Program-made: the position numbers and the translations under genes | Part shown: positions 15,173 through 24,791 of the stretch, piece by piece | How the letters are laid out: every line of letters starts with the position of its first letter | Numbering within the stretch: position 1 is the first letter of the stretch | DNA from: an uncultured Pelagibacteraceae bacterium | Lineage (GTDB): Bacteria > Pseudomonadota > Alphaproteobacteria > Pelagibacterales > Pelagibacteraceae | NCBI GenBank assembly: GCA_902560565.1 | Contig: CACEMG010000006.1 | Location: 1 to 61,174 of the forward strand | Length of the DNA: 61,174 bases | Direction of reading: 5' to 3' | The notes under the pieces: model-generated | Databases searched by the model: none | Told to the model about the DNA's origin: nothing | What the model saw: the letters and a program-made list of their open reading frames with translations, nothing else

Positions 15173-16501
15173 ATGACAAAACAAACTAAAAATCCGGAAA
15201 CTATTGCATTACACGGTGGTGATTATAGAAGTGATCCTGCTACTACTGCTGTAGCGGTTCCTATATATAGAACGACATCTTATCAATTTAACAATACAGG
15301 CCATGCTGCAAACTTATTTGCATTAAAAGAATTTGGAAACATTTACACAAGAATAATGAATCCAACAAATGACGTACTTGAAAAAAGAGTTGCAGCTTTA
15401 GAGAACGGTTTAGCTTGCGTAACAGTTGGATCAGGACAAGCAGCATCAACATTTGCAATTGTAAATGTGTGTCAGGCTGGAGATAATTTTGTGAGTTCAA
15501 CTGATCTTTACGGTGGTACAGTAAACTTGTTTACCCACACATTAAAAAAGTTAGGTATAGAAGTAAGATATGCTGATCCCTCAGATCCTAAAAACTTTGA
15601 AAAAGCGATAGATGAAAAAACTAGATGCTTTTATGCAGAAACTTTACCAAATCCAGCTTTACGTGTTTTCCCAATAAAGGAAGTATCAGATATAGGTAGA
15701 AAACATAATATACCTTTAATAATGGACAATACCGCTGCGCCAATTATTTGTAAACCTCTTGATCACGGTGCTGCAGTAGTAGTTCATTCGTTAACAAAAT
15801 TTATTGGTGGACATGGAACAGTAATTGGAGGATGCTTAGTTGATGGTGGTAATTTTGATTGGACAGCAGATCCTAAAAGACAGCCTTTGTTCAATGAACC
15901 AGATATGAGTTATGGTGGAGCAAAATGGGGTGAAGTAGTTCCTCAACTAACTGGTGCCAACGTTTCATTCGCTGTTAGAGCAAGAGTGTGTTTACTAAGA
16001 GACTTAGGGGCACCTTTAGCTCCTGATAATGCTTGGGGAATAATTCAAGGTCTTGAAACAGCTCCTTTAAGAATGCAACAACATTGTTCTAATGCAGCAA
16101 AAGCTGTTGATTTTCTTCAGAAGCATAAAAATGTTGAGCGTGTAATCTATCCTACTCTTCATAAAGGTGCGATTGGCGATAGGACTAAAAAATACTTTTC
16201 TGGTGGAAATGGAGCCCTGGTTGGAATTGAAGTTAAGGGTGGTGTTGAAGCTGGTAAAAAATTTATTGAAGCTTTAAAAATGTTTTACCACGTTGCAAAT
16301 ATTGGTGATGCAAGAAGTCTAGCTATTCACCCAGCAACAACAACACATAGTCAATTGACACCTGAAGAACTTTTAGCTGCTGGGGTAACACCTGGTTATG
16401 TTAGACTTTCAATTGGGATAGAACATCCAGATGATATTATTGCTGATTTGAAACAAGCTTTAGATGCATCGGGAAAACCAAGTCTAAAGGCTGTTAGTTA
16501 G
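15173..16501 (+). CDS. metY: O-acetylhomoserine sulfhydrylase-type Cys/Met PLP enzyme
   Basis: 442 aa, the length of MetY rather than of MetB/MetC (about 390). It joins O-acetylhomoserine with sulfide or methanethiol to give homocysteine or methionine. Visible are YTRIMNPTNDVLEKRVAALE (about 58-77), GSGQAA, MDNTAAPIICKPLDHGA and the PLP-lysine motif HSLTKFIGGHGT (Lys near 209). A strong ribosome-binding site GGGAGG precedes the ATG. The leader looks regulated. The 3' end overlaps convergent ctaA by eight bases. SAR11 cells are known to need reduced sulfur, which fits this direct sulfhydrylation route. Confidence 0.93.
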   Translation: MTKQTKNPETIALHGGDYRSDPATTAVAVPIYRTTSYQFNNTGHAANLFALKEFGNIYTRIMNPTNDVLEKRVAALENGLACVTVGSGQAASTFAIVNVCQAGDNFVSSTDLYGGTVNLFTHTLKKLGIEVRYADPSDPKNFEKAIDEKTRCFYAETLPNPALRVFPIKEVSDIGRKHNIPLIMDNTAAPIICKPLDHGAAVVVHSLTKFIGGHGTVIGGCLVDGGNFDWTADPKRQPLFNEPDMSYGGAKWGEVVPQLTGANVSFAVRARVCLLRDLGAPLAPDNAWGIIQGLETAPLRMQQHCSNAAKAVDFLQKHKNVERVIYPTLHKGAIGDRTKKYFSGGNGALVGIEVKGGVEAGKKFIEALKMFYHVANIGDARSLAIHPATTTHSQLTPEELLAAGVTPGYVRLSIGIEHPDDIIADLKQALDASGKPSLKAVS

Positions 16502-17513
16502 AAACTTTTTTATTTAAATATAAAAAATAAATACAAGAACTAACTAAAAAAATAGAGCTTATCTGGTGCATAGATGCTAAGTAAATCTGTGCACCATTTA
16601 ATAGTGTAAAAATCCCTAAAATAACTTGAATTATAAGAAAAATACCAACAAAGTTAATTGGACGGTATAATCTTTTAATTTGATTAATATAAATTTTAAA
16701 AAAAATAAAAAAATAAACAACAATTATTAAATAAGCTAGGTTTCTATGTATAAATTGAACTAGAGATGCATCGTTAAAAGCTGATAATGATAGTAAGTTG
16801 GATATGTTATTATCATCAGGAAAAAAATTTGATCCCATTTTAGGCCAAGTATTATATATGGTACCAGCGTCCATTCCAGACACAAATGCACCAATTGATA
16901 TTTGTATAAATAAAATTATTAAAAAAAAAAGAGCAAGATTAAAATTAATTTTTTTATCAGGAGTAATTAGACTTTTAAGATCTAAATAATTCCAGAAAAT
17001 TAGTGAAAGTATGATAAAAGCTATCATCAAATGAACAGCTAATCTATAATGACTAACATCAACCCTATCAACCAAACCACTAGAAACCATATACCAACCA
17101 ATAAATCCTTGAAAACAAATTAATATAAAAATTAAGTATAAATTAATCATTTTTTTAAAACTTGTTAGGTAAGTAAAATAAATTAATGGTATTAAAAAAG
17201 AAATTCCAATAAATCTTCCAAGAAATCGATGTATCCACTCCCACCAAAAAATTACTTTAAATTCATTCATAGTCATGTCGTAGTTTTGTACTTTAAATTC
17301 TGGAATTTTCTTATAAAGATCAAAATACTTGTTCCAATCATTTTCGCTCAAAGGTGGAAGAAAACCTGCAAATAACTCCCATTCAGTTATAGATAGACCA
17401 GAGTCTGTAAGTCTTGTAAGTCCTCCTACTATGATCATTATAGATATGATCCAAAACATAAATAAAAGCCAAGAAGAAATATTTTTCTTGATAGTAATAT
17501 TCTCTATATACAT
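16494..17513 (-). CDS. ctaA: heme A synthase (COX15/CtaA)
   Basis: 339 aa, polytopic, about eight membrane helices. It oxidises heme O to heme A for cytochrome c oxidase in the inner membrane. Family signatures: GGLTRLTDSGLSITEWE (about 29-45), WWEWIHRFLGRFIG with its heme-ligand His, VDVSHYRLAVHLMIAF and a late His pair region FIHRNLAY and MHQISSI. It is divergent from the chorismate mutase gene by 43 bases. Confidence 0.95.
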   Translation of the reverse strand: MYIENITIKKNISSWLLFMFWIISIMIIVGGLTRLTDSGLSITEWELFAGFLPPLSENDWNKYFDLYKKIPEFKVQNYDMTMNEFKVIFWWEWIHRFLGRFIGISFLIPLIYFTYLTSFKKMINLYLIFILICFQGFIGWYMVSSGLVDRVDVSHYRLAVHLMIAFIILSLIFWNYLDLKSLITPDKKINFNLALFFLIILFIQISIGAFVSGMDAGTIYNTWPKMGSNFFPDDNNISNLLSLSAFNDASLVQFIHRNLAYLIIVVYFFIFFKIYINQIKRLYRPINFVGIFLIIQVILGIFTLLNGAQIYLASMHQISSIFLVSSCIYFLYLNKKVSN

Positions 17514-17556
17514 AATTAAATAAATATATTATTTTTTATTAAAACCAATTGAATAA

Positions 17557-17847
17557 ATGTCGCCAAAAAATAAAAAAAAACTTAATGTTTTAAGAGTAAA
17601 GCTTGATAAATTAGATAATAAGTTAATGAATGTTATTAAAATAAGGACGAACTTAGTCAAAGAGGTTGTTAAACTTAAAGAGTATAAAAATGAGATAGTT
17701 GATAAGAAGAGAATATCAGTAATCTTAAAAAAAATTAAGAAAAAATCTATATCAAAAAATATTGACCCTAAAATAACTAATAGAATATGGAAAAATATGA
17801 TTTGGTCATATATTAATTACGAAAGAAAAATTTTTAAAAAAAAATAA
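17557..17847 (+). CDS. chorismate mutase, AroQ type
   Basis: 96 aa, three-helix AroQ fold. LRVKLDKLDNKLMNVIKIR carries the conserved Asp and Arg of helix 1, and KLKEYKNEIVDKKRISVIL the Lys and Arg that bind chorismate. It rearranges chorismate to prephenate for phenylalanine and tyrosine. It is a stand-alone enzyme, not fused to prephenate dehydratase or dehydrogenase. The stop lies one base before the convergent rpmG stop. Confidence 0.85.
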   Translation: MSPKNKKKLNVLRVKLDKLDNKLMNVIKIRTNLVKEVVKLKEYKNEIVDKKRISVILKKIKKKSISKNIDPKITNRIWKNMIWSYINYERKIFKKK

Positions 17848-17848
17848 A

Positions 17849-18040
17849 TTATTTGCTATGGGGTGGTAATTTTTTTTCCACAAAAATTTCGTGTTTTCTT
17901 GTTGATGGATTGTATTTTCTGGCTTTAAGTTTAACTTTGGCTTTCTCACCACCTGCTGGTTTTTTTACATAATAAAAAAAAGGACTATCTGGTTTAGATT
18001 CTGGTACAAGTCTAACCTTCACATGTGTTTTTTTTGCCAT
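17849..18040 (-). CDS. rpmG: 50S ribosomal protein L33
   Basis: 63 aa. It begins MAKKTHVKVRLVPE and has the typical end RKYNPSTRKHEIFVEKKL. The zinc cysteines found in some L33 proteins are absent, as in the C-minus form. It is slightly longer than usual (about 55 aa) owing to a basic KPAGGEKAKV insertion and a C-terminal PPHSK. The ATG follows the MerR stop without a gap. Confidence 0.93.
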   Translation of the reverse strand: MAKKTHVKVRLVPESKPDSPFFYYVKKPAGGEKAKVKLKARKYNPSTRKHEIFVEKKLPPHSK

Positions 18041-18418
18041 TTAATAGTCTTTCTTTAATTTTTTTAAAATACTCGAAATTTTACTTAATCTTAATTTTAA
18101 ATTTTTATTTGGATTATTTATAGGTAGATTTAGTCTATCGTCAAGATCAAATTTTTGACTGTTAAGAATTTTTTTTACACCTTTTATAGTCATACCTTTA
18201 TCTTTTAATAAGTATTTAATTCGCATTAATAAATCGACAGTATCTTTATCATAGTACCTCCTTCTATTGTTAAATATTACAGGTTTAATTTGCTTAAATT
18301 GTTTTTCCCAAAATCTCAAAATGTATGTATTTAATTTACCATTTTGGCTATTTTTTAGTTTTAATATTTCTGCAACTTCGCCAATAGATTTATAAGCACT
18401 ATTCAGCTTTTTAGACAT
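18041..18418 (-). CDS. MerR-family transcriptional regulator
   Basis: 125 aa. The N-terminal winged helix-turn-helix is visible: YKSIGEVAEILKL, LRFWEKQFKQIKP and NRRRYYDKDTVDLLMRIKYLL. The C-terminal part is short and lacks effector-binding cysteines, so the signal cannot be inferred. A MerR-type gene directly after ihfA is a common alphaproteobacterial arrangement. It overlaps ihfA by eight bases and is followed at once by rpmG. Confidence 0.88.
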   Translation of the reverse strand: MSKKLNSAYKSIGEVAEILKLKNSQNGKLNTYILRFWEKQFKQIKPVIFNNRRRYYDKDTVDLLMRIKYLLKDKGMTIKGVKKILNSQKFDLDDRLNLPINNPNKNLKLRLSKISSILKKLKKDY

Positions 18419-18704
18419 GATTGTTTATAAAATTTTTAAATTCTTTAGAGGGTTTAAACTGCACAACACTCCTCTCTGATATAATTTCTTTTTGTTTAGT
18501 TTTAAAGTTATATCCTGGTCTACTTTTTTTAATTTTTAAAACAAAGGTTCCAAAATTTGAAATTTTTAGCTTTTTATATTTGATTAAATTTTCAACAATT
18601 TGATCCAATATGTCATCAAATATGTTTTCAGAAATTTTTTTTGAAAAACCTATCTGCATATATATTGAATTAATTATATCTTTTTTTGTAAGATTAATTC
18701 TCAC
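18411..18704 (-). CDS. ihfA: integration host factor alpha subunit
   Basis: 97 aa. An HU/IHF fold with LTKKDIINSIYMQIGFSKK at the N-terminus, and the DNA-bending arm seen around SNFGTFVLKIKKSRPGYNFK with the Pro at its tip. With IHF-beta it bends DNA sharply in replication, recombination and transcription; a tyrosine recombinase at 7188-8102 might use it. It overlaps plsX (11 bases) and the MerR gene (8 bases). Confidence 0.92.
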   Translation of the reverse strand: MRINLTKKDIINSIYMQIGFSKKISENIFDDILDQIVENLIKYKKLKISNFGTFVLKIKKSRPGYNFKTKQKEIISERSVVQFKPSKEFKNFINNHV

Positions 18705-19707
18705 GATATATATTATTTTTAATTTTATTTATTAAATCACCTTTAACTATTTTTTCACAAACAGAAAGTGAGTTAGAAAACCCAACATAATCTGTTGCAC
18801 CATGACTTTTGATCACCGGAGAATCTAATCCAATAAAAATTGCTCCATTGTAAAGCCTTGGATCTAACCTTTTTTTAAAGCTTTTTAAGTTAAAGTAATT
18901 AATTAAACCTGAAAATTTGCCTAAAATATTATTTTTAAAAACTTTTTTTAGTTCATTTGTAATAAAATTAGCTGTTCCCTCTGCTGTTTTTAATGCGACA
19001 TTCCCTGTAAATCCATCAGAAACTATTACATTAACATCACCATTCATTAATTCATTACCTTCAATAAAACCCTTAAATTCAAAATCCGAATTCACAATTT
19101 TTGACATTTTTTGATAAGTATTCTTTAAAAGTTCGCTTCCCTTAATTTCTTCAGAACCAATATTTAGTAATGCAACTTTAGCTTTATCATTTGGATATAA
19201 TGATTTAAATATAGAAGCACCCATAATTGAAAAATCAATTAAGTTTTTTTCGTTACATTCAATATTTGCTCCAAGATCCAGGACAACACTCATACCGATT
19301 TTATTTGGCCACAAGGCAGATAGTGCTGGCTTATCTATATTTTCAATCATTTTTAAATTTAGTTTTGAAATGACTAATAACGCACCAGTGTTACCAGCAG
19401 ATATGACGATATCAGCTTTTTTATCTTTAACACTTTCTATAGATAGCCACATGCTTGTATTTTTACCTCTTTTTACTGCCTCTAATGGTGTATCTTTTCC
19501 TTCTACAAAGTTTTTTGTATCAATAATATCATAAGAACCTTTATCTAAAGATTTAGGAATATATTTTGAAATAATATCTTTATTCCCAAAAATTAAATAT
19601 TTAATATTTTTGGATTTTTTATTGTGGTCACTTATGCCATCAATAATTTTTTTTGGAGATCCATCTCCTCCCATTGCATCAACTGCAATTTTAATTTTAT
19701 TATCCAT
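18694..19707 (-). CDS. plsX: phosphate acyltransferase PlsX
   Basis: 337 aa. It converts acyl-ACP to acyl-phosphate, the donor used by PlsY, whose gene is also in this window (55189-55764). Family marks: KIAVDAMGGDGSPKKIIDGI at the N-terminus, SAGNTGALLVISKL near 100-113, LGANIECNEKNLIDFSIMG, and DGFTGNVALKTAEG near 230-243. It lies between rpmF and ihfA as in most alphaproteobacteria. Confidence 0.96.
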   Translation of the reverse strand: MDNKIKIAVDAMGGDGSPKKIIDGISDHNKKSKNIKYLIFGNKDIISKYIPKSLDKGSYDIIDTKNFVEGKDTPLEAVKRGKNTSMWLSIESVKDKKADIVISAGNTGALLVISKLNLKMIENIDKPALSALWPNKIGMSVVLDLGANIECNEKNLIDFSIMGASIFKSLYPNDKAKVALLNIGSEEIKGSELLKNTYQKMSKIVNSDFEFKGFIEGNELMNGDVNVIVSDGFTGNVALKTAEGTANFITNELKKVFKNNILGKFSGLINYFNLKSFKKRLDPRLYNGAIFIGLDSPVIKSHGATDYVGFSNSLSVCEKIVKGDLINKIKNNIYREN

Positions 19708-19725
19708 TAATAAATTATAAATTAT

Positions 19726-19905
19726 TTATTCTTTAGGGTCTAAGATTTGTCTGCCTTTATACATGCCAGTTTTAAGATCTAAATGATGAGAGAGACGATA
19801 TTCACCACTTTTTTTATCTTCAATTATATTTTTTGAAGAAACTCTGATATGAGACCTTCTTTTACCAGCTCTTGATTTTGAGGTTTTTCGTTTAGGTACA
19901 GCCAT
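19726..19905 (-). CDS. rpmF: 50S ribosomal protein L32
   Basis: 59 aa, starting [19 protein letters not shown], the typical L32 N-terminus, and ending GRQILDPKE. The ATG is at 19905-19903 and the TAA at 19728-19726. It sits 18 bases before plsX, the standard rpmF-plsX pair coupling ribosome and lipid synthesis genes. The cysteine pairs of zinc-type L32 are absent. Confidence 0.96.
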   Translation of the reverse strand: MAVPKRKTSKSRAGKRRSHIRVSSKNIIEDKKSGEYRLSHHLDLKTGMYKGRQILDPKE

Positions 19906-19907
19906 AA

Positions 19908-20384
19908 TTAAATTTTATGATTAATTACACCCTTTATGAAAGAATTAAAAGAATTTTTTTTTAAAAATATACAATATTTATCGAAATATTTAACTAAATC
20001 TGAAATCTCACCCTCATAACTCAAAAAATTCTGAAATATAAGTTTCTTCTGGTCAATTTTTAAATTATCCCACTGATCTATTTTTTCTAATATTGAATAA
20101 AGTGAATTTACATATGTCTTCATTTTTTTATTTATAGACGCGTCTCCATAACCTATTTCTCTAATACTTGTCTCAAGTTCTTTGAATATATAATCAAATA
20201 CTTCTTGTAAGGTTTCTTTTTTTTGCGTTTTTTTATATTCTTTCAAGAAGAAACTAAAGTGAAATAAAAAAATGATTAACCTATCAGAAAATGTGTCATT
20301 TTTTGTAAAATTACTAAATATTGATTTATTTCTAGTGAAATGAACCAAATTGTTATAAATATTAAAGTAATTTTTTTTTAACAT
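19908..20384 (-). CDS. ubiquinol-cytochrome c chaperone family protein (CBP3-like)
   Basis: 158 aa, helical. The pattern [18 protein letters not shown] and [27 protein letters not shown] (about 64-90) matches the CBP3/UQCC family, linked with cytochrome bc1 assembly in mitochondria and found in alphaproteobacteria upstream of rpmF. DUF177, often between the two, is missing here. Its start codon overlaps the start of divergent bamE in a shared CATG. Confidence 0.7.
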   Translation of the reverse strand: MLKKNYFNIYNNLVHFTRNKSIFSNFTKNDTFSDRLIIFLFHFSFFLKEYKKTQKKETLQEVFDYIFKELETSIREIGYGDASINKKMKTYVNSLYSILEKIDQWDNLKIDQKKLIFQNFLSYEGEISDLVKYFDKYCIFLKKNSFNSFIKGVINHKI

Positions 20385-20844
20385 GAGAATAGTATTTTTT
20401 ATTTCTTTTTTTATTTTTATTTTAAGTTGTTCATTTAATAAAGTGGTTAATCATCACGGTGTACACTTTTTAGAGAAAAAGCACGAGAAATTAACAGTAA
20501 ATAAATCAAATAAAAATGATATTTTGCAGCTTTTAGGTGAACCATCAACTAAAAGTACATTTGATAGAGATATGTGGATATATATTGAACGGAAAATATC
20601 TACCGGAAAGATATATTATCTTGGTAAAGAAAAACTAATAGTTAATAACGTTCTTGTTTTAGAGTTAAATAATATGGGTCTTTTAGCATCAAAAGAATTA
20701 TACACAAAAGAAGATATGAAAGATTTAAAGTTTGCAGAAAACTCAACAGATCCGTCGTATCGAAAGAGATCATTTGTTTACGATTTTTTATCAAGTATGA
20801 GACAAAAGATTAATGACCCACTTGGAAAACGTAAGAAAAACTAA
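20383..20844 (+). CDS. bamE: outer-membrane assembly lipoprotein BamE
   Basis: 153 aa. The signal peptide [16 protein letters not shown] ends in a lipobox (LSC, Cys near 16). The SmpA/OmlA domain shows KSNKNDILQLLGEPSTKST and DMWIYIERKIS. BamE is a small subunit of the BAM machine that inserts beta-barrel proteins in the outer membrane. The start is fixed by the signal peptide and shares bases with the divergent CBP3-like gene's start, so its promoter must lie inside that gene. Confidence 0.9.
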   Translation: MRIVFFISFFIFILSCSFNKVVNHHGVHFLEKKHEKLTVNKSNKNDILQLLGEPSTKSTFDRDMWIYIERKISTGKIYYLGKEKLIVNNVLVLELNNMGLLASKELYTKEDMKDLKFAENSTDPSYRKRSFVYDFLSSMRQKINDPLGKRKKN

Positions 20845-20861
20845 ATAATATTTTTTTATTA

Positions 20862-22967
20862 TTAGCCAGCTATTACAGCAAGCAGTAATAAAGCTACTAT
20901 ATTAGTAATCTTAATCATTGGATTTACCGCTGGACCAGCTGTATCTTTATATGGATCACCTACCGTGTCTCCAGTTACAGCAGCTTTATGAGCTTCTGAG
21001 CCCTTGCCTCCAAAATTTCCATCCTCAATATATTTTTTGGCGTTATCCCATGCTCCTCCACCGGCTGTCATAGAAATTGCAACAAATAAACCTGTAATAA
21101 TTACCCCTAATAACATTGCTCCTACAGACGATAGAGCTGCGACCTGTCCACCAATTGGTAAAATTATTAAATATAAGACAATAGGAGATAGAACTGGTAA
21201 TAAAGAAGGAACTATCATTTCTTTTATTGCTGCTTTTGTAAGTAAATCAACTAATCTGCCGTAATCTGGTTTGGATTTTCGCTTCATTATTCCTGGAATT
21301 TTCTTAAACTGTCTTCTTACTTCAACAACTACAGCTCCACCTGCTCTTCCAACGGCCTGCATTCCCATAGACCCAAACAAATATGGAAGCATGCCACCAA
21401 CTAATAAACCAACTACAACAAACGGGTTAGACAAATCGAATGTTACAATAATACCCTCAAGTTGAGAGCCTGCAACTTTAGAAAAATGTTTTATATCTTC
21501 TGTGTAAGCTGCAAACAAAACTAATGCTCCTAAGCCAGCAGATCCAATTGCATAACCTTTCGTTACAGCTTTAGTAGTATTACCAACAGCATCTAAGGCA
21601 TCTGTTGTTTTTCTTACATTTTTCGGAAGATTAGACATTTCAGCAATTCCACCAGCATTATCTGTTACTGGACCATACGCATCTAGTGCAACAACCATAC
21701 CAGCAAGAGCCAACATAGTAGTTACAGCAATGGCTATACCAAAAAGACCAGCAATATAATTTGTTAAAAGAATTCCACCAACAATAATTAAAGCAGGTAC
21801 TGCAGTAGCCTCCATAGATACTGCTAAACCTTGAATAACATTAGTGCCATGACCTGTTGTTGAAGATGATGCAACACTTTTCACTGGTCTGTAGTTTGTA
21901 CCAGTATAATATTCGGTAACCCAAATTATTAAACCAGTTATAGCCAAACCAATAACACCACAAACATATAAATTCATACCGGAAAATGTTTTATTAGAAA
22001 CAGTGTATGAATTTTCTAAACCTAATACATAATCTGTAATAGGATATAAAATCACTAAAGAAGTTATAGCAGTTACTATAAAACCTTTATATAAAGCTGC
22101 CATTATATTTTTTGATTTTCCTAATTTAACAAAAAAAGTTCCAATAATTGATGTAAGTATGCAAGCGCCACCAATAGATAATGGATAAACCATCATATTT
22201 AAATCACCTTGAAAAAAAATTGAGGACAATACCATTGTTGCTACAATGGTAACTGCATAAGTTTCAAATAAATCAGCAGCCATACCAGCGCAATCGCCTA
22301 CATTATCACCAACATTGTCAGCTATTACAGCTGGATTTCTTGGGTCATCTTCAGGAATTCCAGCCTCTACTTTTCCTACTAAGTCTGCACCAACATCTGC
22401 TCCCTTGGTAAATATACCACCGCCCAACCTAGCAAATATCGAAATTAATGATGCACCAAAACCAAGTGCAACAAGAGCGTTTACAATTTCTCTCTCATCA
22501 ACATTAAAAGACAATAATAAATAATAATAAACAGCAATAGATAAAAGAGCTAAACCTGCCACAAGCATACCTGTGACTGCACCAGATTTAAAAGCAATTG
22601 ATAGTCCTTGAGGTAGACCTTTTCTAGATGCTTCCGCTGTCCTTACATTAGCTTGTACCGATACAAGCATACCTACGTAACCAGCTAAGCCTGATAATGT
22701 TGCTCCAATTAAATAACCTAAACCAACTAAAATACTAAATGCATAACTAATAATAATCAATACTACAATGCCGACGATTGCGATTGTTTTATATTGTCTG
22801 TTTAAATAAGCTCTTGCTCCGACTTGTATGGCAGAGGCAATCTCTTGCATTTTGCTATTACCAGAACTTGAACTTAAAATATTTTTACCAGTAAAAAAAC
22901 CGTAAACAATTGATAATAATCCTGACAAAATTATTAATTTTAGAATGTGCGATGCTGAATCTTCCAT
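20862..22967 (-). CDS. hppA: membrane proton-translocating pyrophosphatase, K+-independent type
   Basis: 701 aa, about 16 membrane helices. It pumps H+ using pyrophosphate hydrolysis. The catalytic signature [19 protein letters not shown] (about 192-210) and [18 protein letters not shown] are intact. [10 protein letters not shown] (Lys near 465) has the Lys that marks the K+-independent subclass, where K+-dependent enzymes have Ala. AAGGG-type acidic loops near the C-terminus ([14 protein letters not shown]) complete the active site. An AAGGA ribosome-binding site precedes the ATG. It is convergent with bamE, 17 bases apart. Confidence 0.97.
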   Translation of the reverse strand: MEDSASHILKLIILSGLLSIVYGFFTGKNILSSSSGNSKMQEIASAIQVGARAYLNRQYKTIAIVGIVVLIIISYAFSILVGLGYLIGATLSGLAGYVGMLVSVQANVRTAEASRKGLPQGLSIAFKSGAVTGMLVAGLALLSIAVYYYLLLSFNVDEREIVNALVALGFGASLISIFARLGGGIFTKGADVGADLVGKVEAGIPEDDPRNPAVIADNVGDNVGDCAGMAADLFETYAVTIVATMVLSSIFFQGDLNMMVYPLSIGGACILTSIIGTFFVKLGKSKNIMAALYKGFIVTAITSLVILYPITDYVLGLENSYTVSNKTFSGMNLYVCGVIGLAITGLIIWVTEYYTGTNYRPVKSVASSSTTGHGTNVIQGLAVSMEATAVPALIIVGGILLTNYIAGLFGIAIAVTTMLALAGMVVALDAYGPVTDNAGGIAEMSNLPKNVRKTTDALDAVGNTTKAVTKGYAIGSAGLGALVLFAAYTEDIKHFSKVAGSQLEGIIVTFDLSNPFVVVGLLVGGMLPYLFGSMGMQAVGRAGGAVVVEVRRQFKKIPGIMKRKSKPDYGRLVDLLTKAAIKEMIVPSLLPVLSPIVLYLIILPIGGQVAALSSVGAMLLGVIITGLFVAISMTAGGGAWDNAKKYIEDGNFGGKGSEAHKAAVTGDTVGDPYKDTAGPAVNPMIKITNIVALLLLAVIAG

Positions 22968-23050
22968 AAATCCTTTTAATTAAAGTTAATTAGTTATTCT
23001 TAAAAACTCGCACATTACAAAAAAAAAGACAAAAGGCAATATTTAACTTT

Positions 23051-24010
23051 CTAAAACTTATGTGAATATCCTTTATATTTAGCTAGTTTTAACGATTTAT
23101 TGCCTAACTTTAATATATTGCTTTTGTAACTATTATTAATTTTTCCAATAATAGTAATTTTTTGATTCATTTTTTGTGCAATAGTACTTATTTTTCGACG
23201 ATTTTTTTTTGATGATGTAAATAATAATTGATAATCATCTCCATTAAATACAAGTTCTTGCTTTTTTTTATTATAATTTTTCAAGTAAGTAGTTAGATTT
23301 CTTGATATTGGAATTGAATTTAGGTCTATCTCAAAAGAAAGATTTTGTTTATTAATTAGTCTATACATATCAGAAATTAAACCATCAGAAATATCAATAG
23401 AAGTATTAGCAAAGTTTTTTAACGTTTTTGAAAAATGAAAGGGAATTTCAGGGCAATAATATTTATTAATAAAATATTTTTGGAATTTTTTTGGTCCTAT
23501 TTTGTTATTTTTAATAAATTTAAGTCCTAAAAAACTATCGCCAAGATTACCAGTTACGTATATGTCGTCTTGAATTTTAGCTTTATTTCTTTCTATAATT
23601 GATTTTGAAAAACCAATAGTTGTAACTGTAAAAGTTGGAATTTTCGAGTATACAGTATCACCACCACCGATTTTAATAGAATATTTTTTTTGTTCTTCTT
23701 TTAATGATTTTGAAATTAAGGAAAGATTTCTTTTAGTGAATGTATTTTTGTTACCTCCACCAGATAAGAAATAATATTTTGGGATTACACCTTTACATAT
23801 AATATCAGATAATGACGATCTTATAATTTTTTTAATTATAAGGTATGGGTATTTAAATCCTTTAAAATGAACATTAGAATTATATGTATCAATAGATATT
23901 ACCATTCCACTTTTACTATCAAAAAAAACATCGTCATTTAGATTTTTAGCGGCAGGATTTTTTTTTGATAAAACTTTAAAATAATCATTTATTATTTTAA
24001 ATTCATTCAT
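23051..24010 (-). CDS. thiL: thiamine-monophosphate kinase
   Basis: 319 aa from the ATG at 24010. An upstream ATG (24043) would add 11 residues inside nusB, but the family starts at NEFKIINDYF, so I prefer 24010; it overlaps nusB by eight bases. ThiL phosphorylates thiamine monophosphate to the cofactor thiamine diphosphate. Seen: DDVFFDSKSGMVISIDTYN near the N-terminus (the usual DDAA motif here reads DDVF), KIGGGDTVYSK and SIDISDGLISDMYRL. It ends the nrdR-rib-nusB-thiL run. Confidence 0.9.
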   Translation of the reverse strand: MNEFKIINDYFKVLSKKNPAAKNLNDDVFFDSKSGMVISIDTYNSNVHFKGFKYPYLIIKKIIRSSLSDIICKGVIPKYYFLSGGGNKNTFTKRNLSLISKSLKEEQKKYSIKIGGGDTVYSKIPTFTVTTIGFSKSIIERNKAKIQDDIYVTGNLGDSFLGLKFIKNNKIGPKKFQKYFINKYYCPEIPFHFSKTLKNFANTSIDISDGLISDMYRLINKQNLSFEIDLNSIPISRNLTTYLKNYNKKKQELVFNGDDYQLLFTSSKKNRRKISTIAQKMNQKITIIGKINNSYKSNILKLGNKSLKLAKYKGYSHKF

Positions 24011-24401
24011 AATTTTTTCTAATACTTTTTCCCAATGTGTCAATTATCGAATGAAGGAATTTTGTTTGATAAGAATTTAAAAAGTAATTTGATGCATCTA
24101 AATACTCCTTTATAATGATTTTCATTGGAGTTTTAGATTTATACAAAAATTCAAAAATTGCTGCTTTAATTATAATTATAAATATTTTATCCATTTTTTT
24201 TATGTTATAATTTTTTTCTAAAGTTAATAGCTCGTCATTAATTACTTCATCTCTCTCAATTGTTCCGTTTACAACATCTTTAATGAATTTTTTAAATCTG
24301 TGTTTAGGAAACGTGATTATTTCATCTTTATTAAATAACTTTCCATACAACTTTTGTATAATTATTACTCTAGAATTCATTTTGCTTTTAGTACCATTCA
24401 T
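24003..24401 (-). CDS. nusB: transcription antitermination factor NusB
   Basis: 132 aa, all-helical. The N-terminus RVIIIQKLYGKLFN and the C-terminal pattern IKEYLDASNYFLNSYQTKFLHSIIDTLGKSIR fit NusB, which works with NusE in rRNA antitermination. The middle is divergent from textbook NusB, as usual in this clade. The placement between ribH and thiL is the standard bacterial order and supports the call. Confidence 0.88.
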   Translation of the reverse strand: MNGTKSKMNSRVIIIQKLYGKLFNKDEIITFPKHRFKKFIKDVVNGTIERDEVINDELLTLEKNYNIKKMDKIFIIIIKAAIFEFLYKSKTPMKIIIKEYLDASNYFLNSYQTKFLHSIIDTLGKSIRKNYE

Positions 24402-24404
24402 AAA

Positions 24405-24791
24405 TTATTGATTAATAATAGATACAACAGCATTTGAAGCCTCAGACCCTTTTTTCATTCTCGCTCTAGCTTGCTTTATACTAAGACATGTTAGTATTCC
24501 ATTACCTATAGGTTTTTTACTATCAACCGCCAGATGCATAATTGCATTTGTTGAGGCATATGAAATGAAATCAAAGTGTGGTGTTTGACCTTTTATTACA
24601 CACCCTAAAGCTATAAAACCATCATATTTCTTAATATTTTTTGATATTGTTACAGGAATCTCAAATACACCAGGTACTCTAACTATTTTAATTGAAAAAG
24701 AATTTTTAAGTTTTGATTTCGCTGATTTTAAAAGTCCATTTGAAATATCTTTGTAATAATCAGCTAAAACAATTAAAATTTTTTTTTTCAT
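24405..24791 (-). CDS. ribH: 6,7-dimethyl-8-ribityllumazine synthase
   Basis: 128 aa, slightly short. It condenses the RibB product with the pyrimidine from RibD. Seen: VPGVFEIPVTISKNIKKYDG (about 39-58), ALGCVIKGQTPHFDFI with the catalytic His near 76, and GILTCLSIKQARAR. The start overlaps ribB by four bases. Confidence 0.95.
   Translation of the reverse strand: MKKKILIVLADYYKDISNGLLKSAKSKLKNSFSIKIVRVPGVFEIPVTISKNIKKYDGFIALGCVIKGQTPHFDFISYASTNAIMHLAVDSKKPIGNGILTCLSIKQARARMKKGSEASNAVVSIINQ

Noticed and set aside
24011-24043. Longer ThiL start (MTHWEKVLEKI...)
   Set aside because: The residues are a shadow of nusB; ThiL homology begins at NEFKIINDYF.
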